A DNA stretch of 38,081 nt from an uncultured Prevotella sp. (GTDB taxonomy: Bacteria; Bacteroidota; Bacteroidia; Bacteroidales; Bacteroidaceae), in the NCBI GenBank assembly GCA_900548195.1, contig URJQ01000006.1, positions 1-38,081 on the forward strand, in the 5' to 3' direction. The number at the start of each line of letters is the position of its first letter. Positions within the stretch are counted from its first letter, which is position 1. The position numbers and the translations under genes are program-made. Under the pieces are notes generated by a model. The model had not been told where the DNA came from. It searched no databases and worked only from the letters and a program-made list of their open reading frames with translations. This document shows positions 1 to 7,575 of this stretch, in pieces.

Positions 1-1
1 T

Positions 2-76
2 TCTTCTACAGAACGTAGCTGCATCACAATAGAGCATAGCTATTATAAAAATAATCTTGATCACCTACTTAAATAA
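2..76 (+). CDS. possible 3' end of an upstream gene (partial)
   Basis: A frame is open from the window edge for 24 codons, reading ...SYYKNNLDHLLK, and stops at TAA 74-76. The stop lies at the base of a strong terminator-like hairpin (75-108), as expected for the last gene of a transcription unit. Nothing in the 24 residues identifies a family, and a frame this short can be open by chance. Confidence 0.35.
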   Translation, partial: SSTERSCITIEHSYYKNNLDHLLK

Positions 77-109
77 AAAAGGTCTATCTTCAAGATAGGC
101 CTTTTTTTG
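75..109 (+). terminator. intrinsic terminator of an upstream gene
   Basis: An A-rich left arm and a T-rich right arm form a stem of about 14 bp (75-88 with 94-107, one G-T pair) around a small loop, followed by a run of seven T. The A run on the left side means it could also work on the minus strand. Confidence 0.75.
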
Positions 110-148
110 TATATATCTTCTTCTCCATTCCCATTCCATCCTGTCCAT

Positions 149-179
149 GTGTCGGGCGCATCACCGCCCGATATAATCA
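149..179 (+). repeat. REP-like hairpin copy 1
   Basis: GTG is followed by stem TCGGGCG (152-158), loop CATCAC and stem CGCCCGA (165-171), then TATAATCA. It is nearly identical to the copy at 36103-36136 on the other strand. Copies with different but matching stems lie at 7521-7553, 26234-26267 and 26691-26723. Confidence 0.8.
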
Positions 180-213
180 AGAATAAGAAGCAAGAATTCC
201 AACGGCATCAGCT

Positions 214-244
214 ATTCTTCATTCTTCATTCTTCATTCTTCATT
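214..244. repeat. tandem heptamer (ATTCTTC)x4
   Basis: Four perfect copies of ATTCTTC run from 214 to 241, followed by ATT. The same heptamer, in three copies, lies at 7555-7575, where it also sits next to a REP-like hairpin and overlaps the stop codon of the GH35 gene. Confidence 0.85.
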
Positions 245-258
245 TAAGAATATCCCTT

Positions 259-284
259 GTGCCAACGGCTTTTACCGTTGGATA
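259..284 (+). repeat. REP-like hairpin, second stem type
   Basis: GTG, stem CCAACGG (262-268), loop CTTTTA, stem CCGTTGG (275-281), then ATA. The stem sequence is unrelated to the other REP-like copies, but the layout (GTG, 7-bp stem, 6-nt loop, ATA) is the same. A related ACGGTG-CTTT-CACCGT hairpin lies at 3397-3412. Confidence 0.55.
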
Positions 285-363
285 CCGCCATCCAAAAATC
301 TTAATAAAAATAAAAAAGGATAAAATAAAGCGTAAACAGCCACTGCATTTTCATTAAAAATAG

Positions 364-371
364 TATTTTTG
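364..371 (+). promoter_or_regulatory. Bacteroidota -7 box of the alpha/beta hydrolase gene
   Basis: TATTTTTG matches the TAnnTTTG -7 box. No clear -33 box is visible at the usual 20-bp spacing. The following leader of about 70 nt is rich in ACCAACC words and has no Shine-Dalgarno sequence. Confidence 0.5.
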
Positions 372-447
372 CATAATGAATGTTTTTTAAAAACAATCAA
401 TAAGCTAACCAACCACCAACTCACTACCAATCAGAGTAATATATTAT

Positions 448-1470
448 ATGACAAAGATATACAAAAAGAAGATACTCATATCAGCCATTGTGGTGTTTGT
501 CATCATTGTGGCTGGACTTATAGGCACGGGCTGCTATATGCTCAATTATTCGTTGGACTACCCGAAAGCCGAGCGGATGACCGCCAAGCATTGGAAGCAG
601 CGGATGACGAAAGAGTGCCCATGGATAGGGGAATGGATGGATTCCGTATATCAGAACCGGCAGGTGAGGGACACATTCCTCGTCATGCCTTCGGGTTATC
701 GTGCCCATGCCATTTATCTCTTTGCGCCTAAGAAGACCGACAAGACTGCCATCATAGTGCATGGCTACAAGGTGAGGGCAGAGGGAATGCTGCATATCGC
801 TTTCCTCTATAATCATGATTTAGAATATAATGTCCTCCTGCCAGACCTCTATGGCCACGGCTTGAGCGAGGGAGATCATATCCAGATGGGATGGAATGAC
901 CGCTTTGACGTGCTCAGATGGGCGCAGGCGGCTGACGATATCTTCGCTGACGGTGCGCATACCCGGCAGGTGGTCCACGGCATTTCCATGGGTGCCGCCA
1001 CGGTGATGGCGCTCTCTGGCGAGAAAACGCCCCTCTATATCAAGTGCTTTGTGGAGGATTGCGGATTCTCCAGTGTGAGAGATGAATTCAAAGCGCAGCT
1101 GAAAGCACAGTTTGGACTGCCGGAATTTCCTCTGATGGACGTTGCTTCGGCTATGTGTAAGTTGAGATACGGCTGGTCATTCGATGAGGCAAGCCAAATA
1201 TCTCAAGTGAGAAAGAGCACCAGACCGATGCTTTTCATCCACGGCGAGAAAGATGACTTCGTGCCTTACGTCATGCTTAGCAAGGTCTATGAGGCGAAAA
1301 GTCAGGGCAGAAAGAGCGTCTTCGTGGCGGAAAATTCGGTTCATGCCACTGCTTACAGCGACCATCGTGCCGACTATACCAATGCTGTCAGGGACTTCCT
1401 TATGGAAAATATCGGTAAGCCGATACGTCAAGAGAGATCATTCCCATGTCGCCTTCAGGACGTTATTTGA
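448..1470 (+). CDS. membrane-anchored alpha/beta hydrolase
   Basis: The 340-residue protein has a lysine-rich start (MTKIYKKK) and one hydrophobic segment at about 10-30, so it is probably anchored in the inner membrane with the enzyme outside. The rest is an alpha/beta-hydrolase fold: oxyanion region VHGYKVR (104-110), nucleophile elbow GISMG with Ser180, acid in GEKDDFVP (about Asp269) and a His in ENSVHA (His299). Such proteins are usually annotated as serine aminopeptidase S33-like or lysophospholipase-like hydrolases; the substrate cannot be read from the sequence. It is followed by a terminator hairpin (1482-1510), so it appears to be a single-gene unit. The start fits the first ATG after the promoter box at 364-371. 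Confidence 0.88.
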   Translation: MTKIYKKKILISAIVVFVIIVAGLIGTGCYMLNYSLDYPKAERMTAKHWKQRMTKECPWIGEWMDSVYQNRQVRDTFLVMPSGYRAHAIYLFAPKKTDKTAIIVHGYKVRAEGMLHIAFLYNHDLEYNVLLPDLYGHGLSEGDHIQMGWNDRFDVLRWAQAADDIFADGAHTRQVVHGISMGAATVMALSGEKTPLYIKCFVEDCGFSSVRDEFKAQLKAQFGLPEFPLMDVASAMCKLRYGWSFDEASQISQVRKSTRPMLFIHGEKDDFVPYVMLSKVYEAKSQGRKSVFVAENSVHATAYSDHRADYTNAVRDFLMENIGKPIRQERSFPCRLQDVI

Positions 1471-1481
1471 CCTTTGTGATG

Positions 1482-1510
1482 GAGAAAAACGGCAATCTCT
1501 CGTTTTTCTC
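1482..1510 (+). terminator. terminator after the alpha/beta hydrolase gene
   Basis: GAGAAAAACG (1482-1491) and CGTTTTTCTC (1501-1510) form a perfect 10-bp stem with a 9-nt loop, followed by ATTTATTTTC. It lies 12 bp after the stop codon and just upstream of the GH43 promoter. Confidence 0.7.
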
Positions 1511-1522
1511 ATTTATTTTCAT

Positions 1523-1530
1523 TATCTTTG
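1523..1530 (+). promoter_or_regulatory. -7 box of the GH43 gene, which decides its start
   Basis: TATCTTTG is a good TAnnTTTG box. An in-frame ATG at 1528 overlaps this box and cannot be in the transcript, so the ATG at 1609, which begins a clean signal peptide, is the start. Confidence 0.7.
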
Positions 1531-1608
1531 CACCTGATTTCTTGCCATAGAATGCTATGGCAAAGACAACTACTGACTATATTATTCAATCTACAACTGA
1601 CTATCATC

Positions 1609-3387
1609 ATGATCAAAAAACTCCTGATTCCATTCGCCGCAGTGGCACTTACAGTTGCTGGTTTCCCTCTCGAAGCCAATGCGCAGAAGCCTTCAAAGAC
1701 GTGGAATCCTAACCTCAAAGGCGGTATGTACCGCAATCCTGTCATCGATGCTGATTATTCCGACCCGGACGTTTGCAGGGTAGGAAATGATTATTACATG
1801 ACTTCCTCTTCCTTCCAGTGCTTTCCAGGACTTCAGATACTCCACAGTACAGACCTTGTCAACTGGGAAATCATCGGCGCGGCATTGCTCGATGACTATC
1901 CCGTATTGCCTGAATATCAGGGCACTGACATCGATTGGCGCAAGAAAACCCAGCATGGCAACTATGTATGGGCACCGTCTATACGCTATCATGACGGCTG
2001 GTTTTACATCTATTGTGGCGACCCTGACCAGGGACTTTTCATGACTAAGACCCAGGATCCGCGCGGACCATGGGAACCTATCACATGGGTGATGAAAGGA
2101 AAAGGACTTATCGACTGCTGTCCGCTATGGGATGAGGATGGAAAGGCTTACCTTTCACATGGTTGCGCCGGTTCTCGCGCTGGCATTAAGTCGGTGCTTT
2201 TCGTCGCTCCGATGTCGCCTGACGGCACTAAAGTCATTGGTCCGTCACGCATAGTCTATGATGGTCATGAAGACCAGCCTACCATTGAGGGCACCAAATT
2301 CTATAAGCGCAACGGATATTATTACATCATGAGCCCTGCTGGTGGCGTGAAATACGGCTGGCAAGTGGAACTACGCTCCCGCAATCCTTACGGCCCTTAC
2401 GAGGAATATGTGGGAATGGCGCAGGGAAAAAACAAGAAAGTGAACGGTCCTCACCAAGGTGCTTGGGTGGATACTCAGAATGGTGAAGACTGGTTTCTGC
2501 ACTTCCATGACAAGCATGCCTACGGCAGAGTGGTGCATCTGCAGCCTGCCAAGTGGGTCAATGACTGGCTCGTAATCGGTGATGATAAGGATGGCGACGG
2601 ATGCGGAGACCCTGTTCTGCAGTGGAAGAAGCCGAATCTTCCTTCAAGCGGTAACTTCCAGCCTACTGAATCGGATGATTTCGACAGCGTTGACCTCGGT
2701 CTGCAGTGGCAATGGAACGGTCCATATAGCCATTATTGGTATTTCTGTGATGCCAACAAGTCACGCCTTCGTCTCTACGGAGTGCAGCAGGGAGAGAACG
2801 TGAAGAACCTTTTCGACTTGCCAAACCTGCTCCTTCAGAAGGTGCCAACGGAGAATTTCACTGCTACAGCCAAGGTGAAATTCGTGCCAAACCGCACTGC
2901 TGACTATCGTCCTGCGGACAAGATACTGGGTGAAAGCGCCGGTATGATAATGCAGGGACTGGACTATTCTGCCCTCAAATTTGTCGATACTAAGGATGAA
3001 GGCATTGTCCTTCAGTATGTAGTATGTGAGAAAGCGGATAAGGGAAAGGCGGAAAAGGTAGTCAAACAGGTGGCTCTCAAGAGCGCAAAGATGCCTGAAC
3101 CTTACACCGTGAAGTATGCCGTGGATGATATTCCTTCTGCTCGCATCGCTTCACAGGAGGTGTGGCTGCGCGTGAATGTGCATAGTGAAGGCATTGCAAA
3201 CCAGATAAAAGGCATTGCAGAGTGGAGCTATAGCCTTGACGGGAAGAAGTTTGTCAAGATTGGAGAGCCATTCCAGATGCGTGAAGGCAAGTGGATTGGT
3301 GCCAAAGTGGGCTTCTTCAACACTCGCACTGAAAAGAAAAACGATGCCGCTTTCCTCGACATCGATTGGATACATTTTGAGAAATAG
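1609..3387 (+). CDS. secreted glycoside hydrolase family 43 protein (arabinofuranosidase/xylosidase type)
   Basis: The 592-residue protein starts with a signal peptide (MIKKLLIPFAAVALTVAG, ending near ANAQ). The five-bladed propeller carries the GH43 landmarks: general base Asp52 in DYSDPDV, WAPSIRYHDGWFYIY at about 121-135, the pKa-tuning Asp169 in GLIDCCPLWDEDGKAYL, and the acid Glu227 in IEGTKFYKRNGYYYI. From about residue 335 onward a second beta-sandwich, resembling the C-terminal domain common in GH43 beta-xylosidases/arabinofuranosidases (SDDFDS...LQWQWN), runs to the end. The family releases arabinose or xylose from plant glycans. It faces the GH35/GH127/heparinase-like operon across a bidirectional terminator, which suggests a shared arabinose-containing substrate. 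The exact subfamily is not resolved. Confidence 0.92.
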   Translation: MIKKLLIPFAAVALTVAGFPLEANAQKPSKTWNPNLKGGMYRNPVIDADYSDPDVCRVGNDYYMTSSSFQCFPGLQILHSTDLVNWEIIGAALLDDYPVLPEYQGTDIDWRKKTQHGNYVWAPSIRYHDGWFYIYCGDPDQGLFMTKTQDPRGPWEPITWVMKGKGLIDCCPLWDEDGKAYLSHGCAGSRAGIKSVLFVAPMSPDGTKVIGPSRIVYDGHEDQPTIEGTKFYKRNGYYYIMSPAGGVKYGWQVELRSRNPYGPYEEYVGMAQGKNKKVNGPHQGAWVDTQNGEDWFLHFHDKHAYGRVVHLQPAKWVNDWLVIGDDKDGDGCGDPVLQWKKPNLPSSGNFQPTESDDFDSVDLGLQWQWNGPYSHYWYFCDANKSRLRLYGVQQGENVKNLFDLPNLLLQKVPTENFTATAKVKFVPNRTADYRPADKILGESAGMIMQGLDYSALKFVDTKDEGIVLQYVVCEKADKGKAEKVVKQVALKSAKMPEPYTVKYAVDDIPSARIASQEVWLRVNVHSEGIANQIKGIAEWSYSLDGKKFVKIGEPFQMREGKWIGAKVGFFNTRTEKKNDAAFLDIDWIHFEK

Positions 3388-3396
3388 ACTTGCAAC

Positions 3397-3412
3397 ACGG
3401 TGCTTTCACCGT
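3397..3412 (+). repeat. small hairpin after GH43
   Basis: ACGGTG-CTTT-CACCGT lies 10 bp after the GH43 stop codon. GCAAC and GTTGC outside it can extend the stem across a bulge. It resembles the CCAACGG/CCGTTGG hairpin at 262-281. Confidence 0.5.
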
Positions 3413-3428
3413 TTGGTTGCTTAAATAA

Positions 3429-3474
3429 AAGTAGGTGATCTGGATATTTCGGATTACCTACTTATATTTTTTTT
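3429..3474. terminator. bidirectional terminator between convergent GH43 and heparinase-like genes
   Basis: AAGTAGGTGATC (3429-3440) pairs with GGATTACCTACTT over about 12 bp, with an 11-nt loop and a T run from 3467. On the minus strand the same stem is followed by a T-rich stretch. The 12 bases AAGTAGGTGATC also occur inverted at 59-70. Confidence 0.75.
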
Positions 3475-3524
3475 GTGATTTATTACGAAAAGATGAAAGT
3501 CAGATACTTGCATTGTTGCAGTGT

Positions 3525-5399
3525 CTAAATGCCCCTATTGCAGAAACGTAGCGTCACTTTTCCGTTGCGATAGTTATCCTTTAGAGTGATGATAATGCGG
3601 TAAACATTGTCATTCCATTGCTCTTTCATTATGCCATCAGGCATTTCTACTTTCTCCCAACTTACGCTGATACGATCTAAAGGCAACTCAAGGCGCACTG
3701 ACTTATTGCCCAAAAGTACCATGCCCTCTGCGTCAAGACAAGGCTCACCATAGGTCATCATGATGATTTCGACAGGCTTTTGCTGATTAGCAAGAGCGAA
3801 ACTATCTGTTAGTTGCACCGTTTCCGCTGCGCCATTCAGGGTCATTGTCCTCGTCCATTTGCTGACATTAGCCTCCTTGGGGTAGGCTTTCTCTATATCC
3901 ATGCAGCATGAAGCCACAATTCCATCGCCTAAATTGCCACTGATATGCTCCACATTCAAAGCTCTGAAAGCCTTGCCATCCCTCTGCTCTAATCCATTGA
4001 TTAGAGGTACATTATGATAGGATGAACGGCAATTCATCAATTCAAAGCGGCGCTTGCTGAAGGAGAGAGCAGTGTAAGTGTCGCGTCCAAGGTCAATGAT
4101 AACGGGCTTATTACGATGATAAAGGATAAAGTTTCCCACGTCATTGTGATTATGACTCTCAGCATTATGCCCGCCTTTTATCGCCACAAACCAGTCATTG
4201 CTCCGCGAAACCATAATCTGTGAGTTCTGAAGGAAGGCATCTTCCGTCTTAGGTTGTCCGGGTTCAGTCGCTCTGAACTTCGTAAGCATGGAGAGAAGCA
4301 TCAGTTCCCTGCCAAGTTTAGGATAGTTTCCTGACTGTGAAAACAGCGTGGTAGGGCGCTTGAAGTAGTCATATTTCTTCCCGATATATGCCGCAAGGCG
4401 CATCATAGCCTCGTCATTGAGGAATGATCCGTAAGGAAACAGAATGTTGATGTTAGGAGTATTCCTGGCTTGGGCATCGGAAAAATTCACGAAAGTGAGG
4501 TCATCGATGTACATTGTCGTGATGAATTGCCCCATTGCCCTTACCTTCTGCATCTGCATATCATTGAGATGGAGCGCTGATTCCTTAGGCATGAACTGCA
4601 TGAAATATAGCGATTCGAAGAGCGAAGCGCCGGCACAGTCCCAGTAGCTCACGCCTTCCTCGCATCCGCCATCATCAGGATAGCCCTTGATGAATGTGAG
4701 AAGGCATTGCTTGATGTCGGCAAAAGCGGCGTCGCGCCTTGCTTTGTCCTGCTCGCAGATGAGAACAGACTGCATCCAGTTGGCGGTAATCCATGTGTTC
4801 CAGTTATTGGCATTGCGCTTCCAGCCTTGCTTATTATATAAGGTGGGATAGAGAAAGCGACGCTCTATTTCCCTTTTTATGCTGTCGCAAAGTCCCTTTT
4901 CCCTTTTCTCAATATCACAATCGAGCATATAGAGCGTCCATGCCAGCATCCCGGCGGTCTCTGCATTGAATAGATCCACGGGCTGAATGTCACGCTCAGG
5001 CAATGCTTTAGGATAGTGGGCAGGAATACCCCACCACGCTTCTTTCTCGATAAAGTAATGCAATCCCTGGCATATAGCAGGCAGAAAGTGCCCTTTATGC
5101 TCCATTATCTCAGCCATTACGAGGCACACAAACTGCTTACGAATGCCGAAACTCATGGCTTCGTAGCCGGTGCGGTTGCCGTTGTGCTTGAACTGGGCAA
5201 AGATAGAGTCGGGAATAGCCGTCCAAGGCTTGCCTAAATAGCTGCGTCCCAATCGGATGTAATCCATGCGCATAGAGCGTGGAATCTGCTTTCGCCAGTA
5301 GTTGTCATTGGCTTTTGGAAAAGGCAAAAAAGTCTGCTTTGCGCTCAAAGGCAATGCTATGAGCGCAAGGCAGACCAATAGAAACATGAATTTCTTCAT
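3525..5399 (-). CDS. secreted heparinase II/III-like protein (candidate polysaccharide lyase)
   Basis: The 624-residue protein has a signal peptide (about 1-20). An alpha-helical toroid-type region (about 40-370) contains NNWNTWITANW (198-208), and a beta-rich C-terminal half begins with GGHNAESHNHNDVGNF (409-424), the signature of the heparinase II/III-like domain with His411, His416 and His418. Known members cleave uronic-acid-containing polysaccharides by beta-elimination, but the domain also occurs in proteins of unknown substrate. It is the last gene of a minus-strand operon, 9 bp after GH127, so it probably acts on the same glycan, perhaps an arabinogalactan or pectic side chain bearing uronic acid. 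The substrate is inferred from context only. Confidence 0.85.
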   Translation of the reverse strand: MKKFMFLLVCLALIALPLSAKQTFLPFPKANDNYWRKQIPRSMRMDYIRLGRSYLGKPWTAIPDSIFAQFKHNGNRTGYEAMSFGIRKQFVCLVMAEIMEHKGHFLPAICQGLHYFIEKEAWWGIPAHYPKALPERDIQPVDLFNAETAGMLAWTLYMLDCDIEKREKGLCDSIKREIERRFLYPTLYNKQGWKRNANNWNTWITANWMQSVLICEQDKARRDAAFADIKQCLLTFIKGYPDDGGCEEGVSYWDCAGASLFESLYFMQFMPKESALHLNDMQMQKVRAMGQFITTMYIDDLTFVNFSDAQARNTPNINILFPYGSFLNDEAMMRLAAYIGKKYDYFKRPTTLFSQSGNYPKLGRELMLLSMLTKFRATEPGQPKTEDAFLQNSQIMVSRSNDWFVAIKGGHNAESHNHNDVGNFILYHRNKPVIIDLGRDTYTALSFSKRRFELMNCRSSYHNVPLINGLEQRDGKAFRALNVEHISGNLGDGIVASCCMDIEKAYPKEANVSKWTRTMTLNGAAETVQLTDSFALANQQKPVEIIMMTYGEPCLDAEGMVLLGNKSVRLELPLDRISVSWEKVEMPDGIMKEQWNDNVYRIIITLKDNYRNGKVTLRFCNRGI

Positions 5400-5408
5400 A
5401 CTATTATG

Positions 5409-7481
5409 TTACTTATCCATGAAAGTAAGGTTCTGATAGAACCACACATTCATCTGATTAGCACCGCGATGATTCCATGCGTAGTAAGGAATCAAGGTCA
5501 GAGTGCAGTTCTTCAGTGAGATGCCGTCAGCGCTGTCATTGAGTATTTGACACTCAGTCTTGATGGCTTTCACGGTGAATGCTGGCGCATTCTTGGTCTC
5601 TGTGTTCTGTATGGAGTAGTTGTCCACCACGTTGAAGGTAGGCTTTTTGCCCATGACAGCACGGAGAACAGGCTCGCCATTATTATCAGCAGCCTCTGCG
5701 CAATAGACCAAAGGACCGCGCTCTACAGCCACTTTGCTCTTGTCGTCAGTCACCTTCTGATTGGCAATGACAGTGCGAACAGGCATATCAAAGTGGATTC
5801 TCACCACGTCGCCCTTTCTGATGTTCTTCACAGGCAGATAGCCTTTATTGGCAGAAAGGTCAGCTTCCACGGCTTTACCATTGACAGTCACGCTGTAAGA
5901 AGGAGTCTCTTTGTCAGCAAACTGATAGAGATCGCTTGGCACTACCTGGTTTCTTGCCCATCCAGGGATGCGGATGAGGAGGTTGGCGTTCTTGGCATTG
6001 CTCTTCTTCACCGTGATTTTGATGTCGCCATTCCAAGGGTATTCCGTCGTTTCTTCCAGTATTACGTCCTTGCCATTTACCTTGATTGTGGAGACATTGG
6101 CGGCAAAGAGATTGACGAAGATATTGTTGTCCTTCACTCCGAAGAGGTAACCAGGGACTGAAGGGATAAATCTGCAGAGGTTACTTGGGCAGCAGGCACA
6201 GCCAAACCAAGGCTGGCGAGTGGTGTTGTTGTCAGCATTGAAGGCATATTTTCCATCGCTTGAGAGAGGGTTAGGGTAGAAGAATCTGCCGCCATCCATG
6301 CTCATTCCTGATATTACGCCATTATATAATGTGCGCTCAAGGCAGTCGATGTACTTGCTATCGCCGTGCAACAGGAACATACGTTCAAAGAGATAAACCA
6401 TAGAAATGGCAGCGCAGGTCTCATTGTAGGCGGTCATATTAGGCAGTTCGTAATTGCTTCCGAAAGCCTCTCCAGCATGTCTTGCGCCCACGCCACCGGT
6501 GATATAGTATTTCTTTGACACGATATTGTCCCATATACGGTCGATGGTCTTGATGTAATCAGAGTCTTGTGTGAGTGCAGCCACGTCGGCAATGCCAGCA
6601 TACATATATCCAGCACGCACGGCATGTCCTACAGCTTCGCTCTGCTTGAGGATAGGCTCATGGCTCTGTGAGTAAGGATTGCGTATCTTGGTCTTGCCAC
6701 GATAGTCGAGCAGATATTTGGCTTCATCGAGATATTTCTTCTCTCCAGTCAGGGTGTAGAGGCGTGCGAGAGCCATCTCTGCTATCTGATGACCTGGCAC
6801 CACCTTGGCTTGTCCATCCTTAGGACCGACTTCTCGCACCACGCAGTCAGCATATCGCTTTGCGATGTCGAGGAATTTGGTGCTTCCTGTGGCTTGATAA
6901 TGAGCGCAGGCAGCGTCCACCATGTGACCGAGATTATAGAGTTCGTGGCTCAATGTCTCATCTTGCTCCCAGCGCTTGTCGCCAGACCAGTTGTGCGGAT
7001 GCTTAGGATTGATGGTGCGAGCGGTGTAAAGATAGCCGTCAGGTTCCTGCGCGGCTGCCACAACGTCGAGCACACTGTCGATATATGCCTTCAGTTTCTT
7101 GTCGGGATAAGTCTGCAGTATATAGCTTGCGCCTTCGATAGTCTTATATACATCGGTGTCATCGAATGAGAAGCCCATAAACTTTGATACGTTCCATTCC
7201 TTAGTGTCCAGTCCCTTATGTCCTGGATGCTGGAGGGTGTAGGCAGCCATTTCAAAGTTCTTATAGCGGTGTTCGGTCTCGCATTTGCTGAATGCCAATG
7301 GGATAGTCACTTTGCGAGCAGCCTGCAGACGGTTTCCCCAGAAGGAGTCGTGGGCGATTTTTACGCTTGTGAAAGGTACTTGCGAGAACGGATAGCCGTT
7401 GCTCAGCGTCTTCGTTTTCTGTGCTGTGGCAGGCATGATTGCCGCCGCAGCCAGGACGATTGAGGTTAGGATAGTTTTCAT
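5409..7481 (-). CDS. secreted GH127 beta-L-arabinofuranosidase
   Basis: The 690-residue protein has a signal peptide ending near ATAQ (about 20). It has the GH127 (formerly DUF1680) zinc/thiol active site: Glu338 in HAGEAFG, Glu354-x-Cys356 in YNETCAA, and Cys430-Cys431 in FGCACCPSNLC. In the characterised enzyme HypBA1 the equivalents are Glu322, Glu338, Cys340, Cys417 and Cys418, with Cys417 the nucleophile; spacing of 16 between the two Glu and 2 to the first Cys is kept. The family removes beta-L-arabinofuranose from hydroxyproline-linked or pectic arabino-oligosaccharides. The gene lies between GH35 (89 bp upstream) and the heparinase-like gene (9 bp downstream) in one transcription unit. 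Confidence 0.93.
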   Translation of the reverse strand: MKTILTSIVLAAAAIMPATAQKTKTLSNGYPFSQVPFTSVKIAHDSFWGNRLQAARKVTIPLAFSKCETEHRYKNFEMAAYTLQHPGHKGLDTKEWNVSKFMGFSFDDTDVYKTIEGASYILQTYPDKKLKAYIDSVLDVVAAAQEPDGYLYTARTINPKHPHNWSGDKRWEQDETLSHELYNLGHMVDAACAHYQATGSTKFLDIAKRYADCVVREVGPKDGQAKVVPGHQIAEMALARLYTLTGEKKYLDEAKYLLDYRGKTKIRNPYSQSHEPILKQSEAVGHAVRAGYMYAGIADVAALTQDSDYIKTIDRIWDNIVSKKYYITGGVGARHAGEAFGSNYELPNMTAYNETCAAISMVYLFERMFLLHGDSKYIDCLERTLYNGVISGMSMDGGRFFYPNPLSSDGKYAFNADNNTTRQPWFGCACCPSNLCRFIPSVPGYLFGVKDNNIFVNLFAANVSTIKVNGKDVILEETTEYPWNGDIKITVKKSNAKNANLLIRIPGWARNQVVPSDLYQFADKETPSYSVTVNGKAVEADLSANKGYLPVKNIRKGDVVRIHFDMPVRTVIANQKVTDDKSKVAVERGPLVYCAEAADNNGEPVLRAVMGKKPTFNVVDNYSIQNTETKNAPAFTVKAIKTECQILNDSADGISLKNCTLTLIPYYAWNHRGANQMNVWFYQNLTFMDK

Positions 7482-7520
7482 TTTTTTGTTAGTTTTGGTT
7501 CTTTTTGTTGTGTTTTATTA

Positions 7521-7553
7521 TATATCAGCCGATAACGCGGCTGACACAGTGGC
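7521..7553 (-). repeat. REP-like hairpin copy 2
   Basis: Read on the minus strand: GCCACTGTG, stem TCAGCCG, loop CGTTAT, stem CGGCTGA, TATATA. It lies in the 89-bp gap between GH35 and GH127, next to the heptamer repeat, and would be inside the operon mRNA. Confidence 0.8.
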
Positions 7554-7554
7554 T

Positions 7555-7575
7555 CTTCATTCTTCATTCTTCATT
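7555..7575. repeat. tandem heptamer (CTTCATT)x3 overlapping the GH35 stop
   Basis: Three perfect heptamers, the same word as at 214-241. The last one covers the TGA stop codon of GH35 (7571-7573). Confidence 0.8.

Noticed and set aside
59..70. Inverted copy of the AAGTAGGTGATC stem word found at 3429
   Set aside because: Twelve shared bases between two terminator neighbourhoods are not enough to claim a mobile segment around the hydrolase and GH43 genes; no further homology extends from them.
1528..1608. Upstream start for the GH43 gene
   Set aside because: The ATG at 1528 overlaps the -7 promoter box and would put 27 unrelated residues before a perfect signal peptide.
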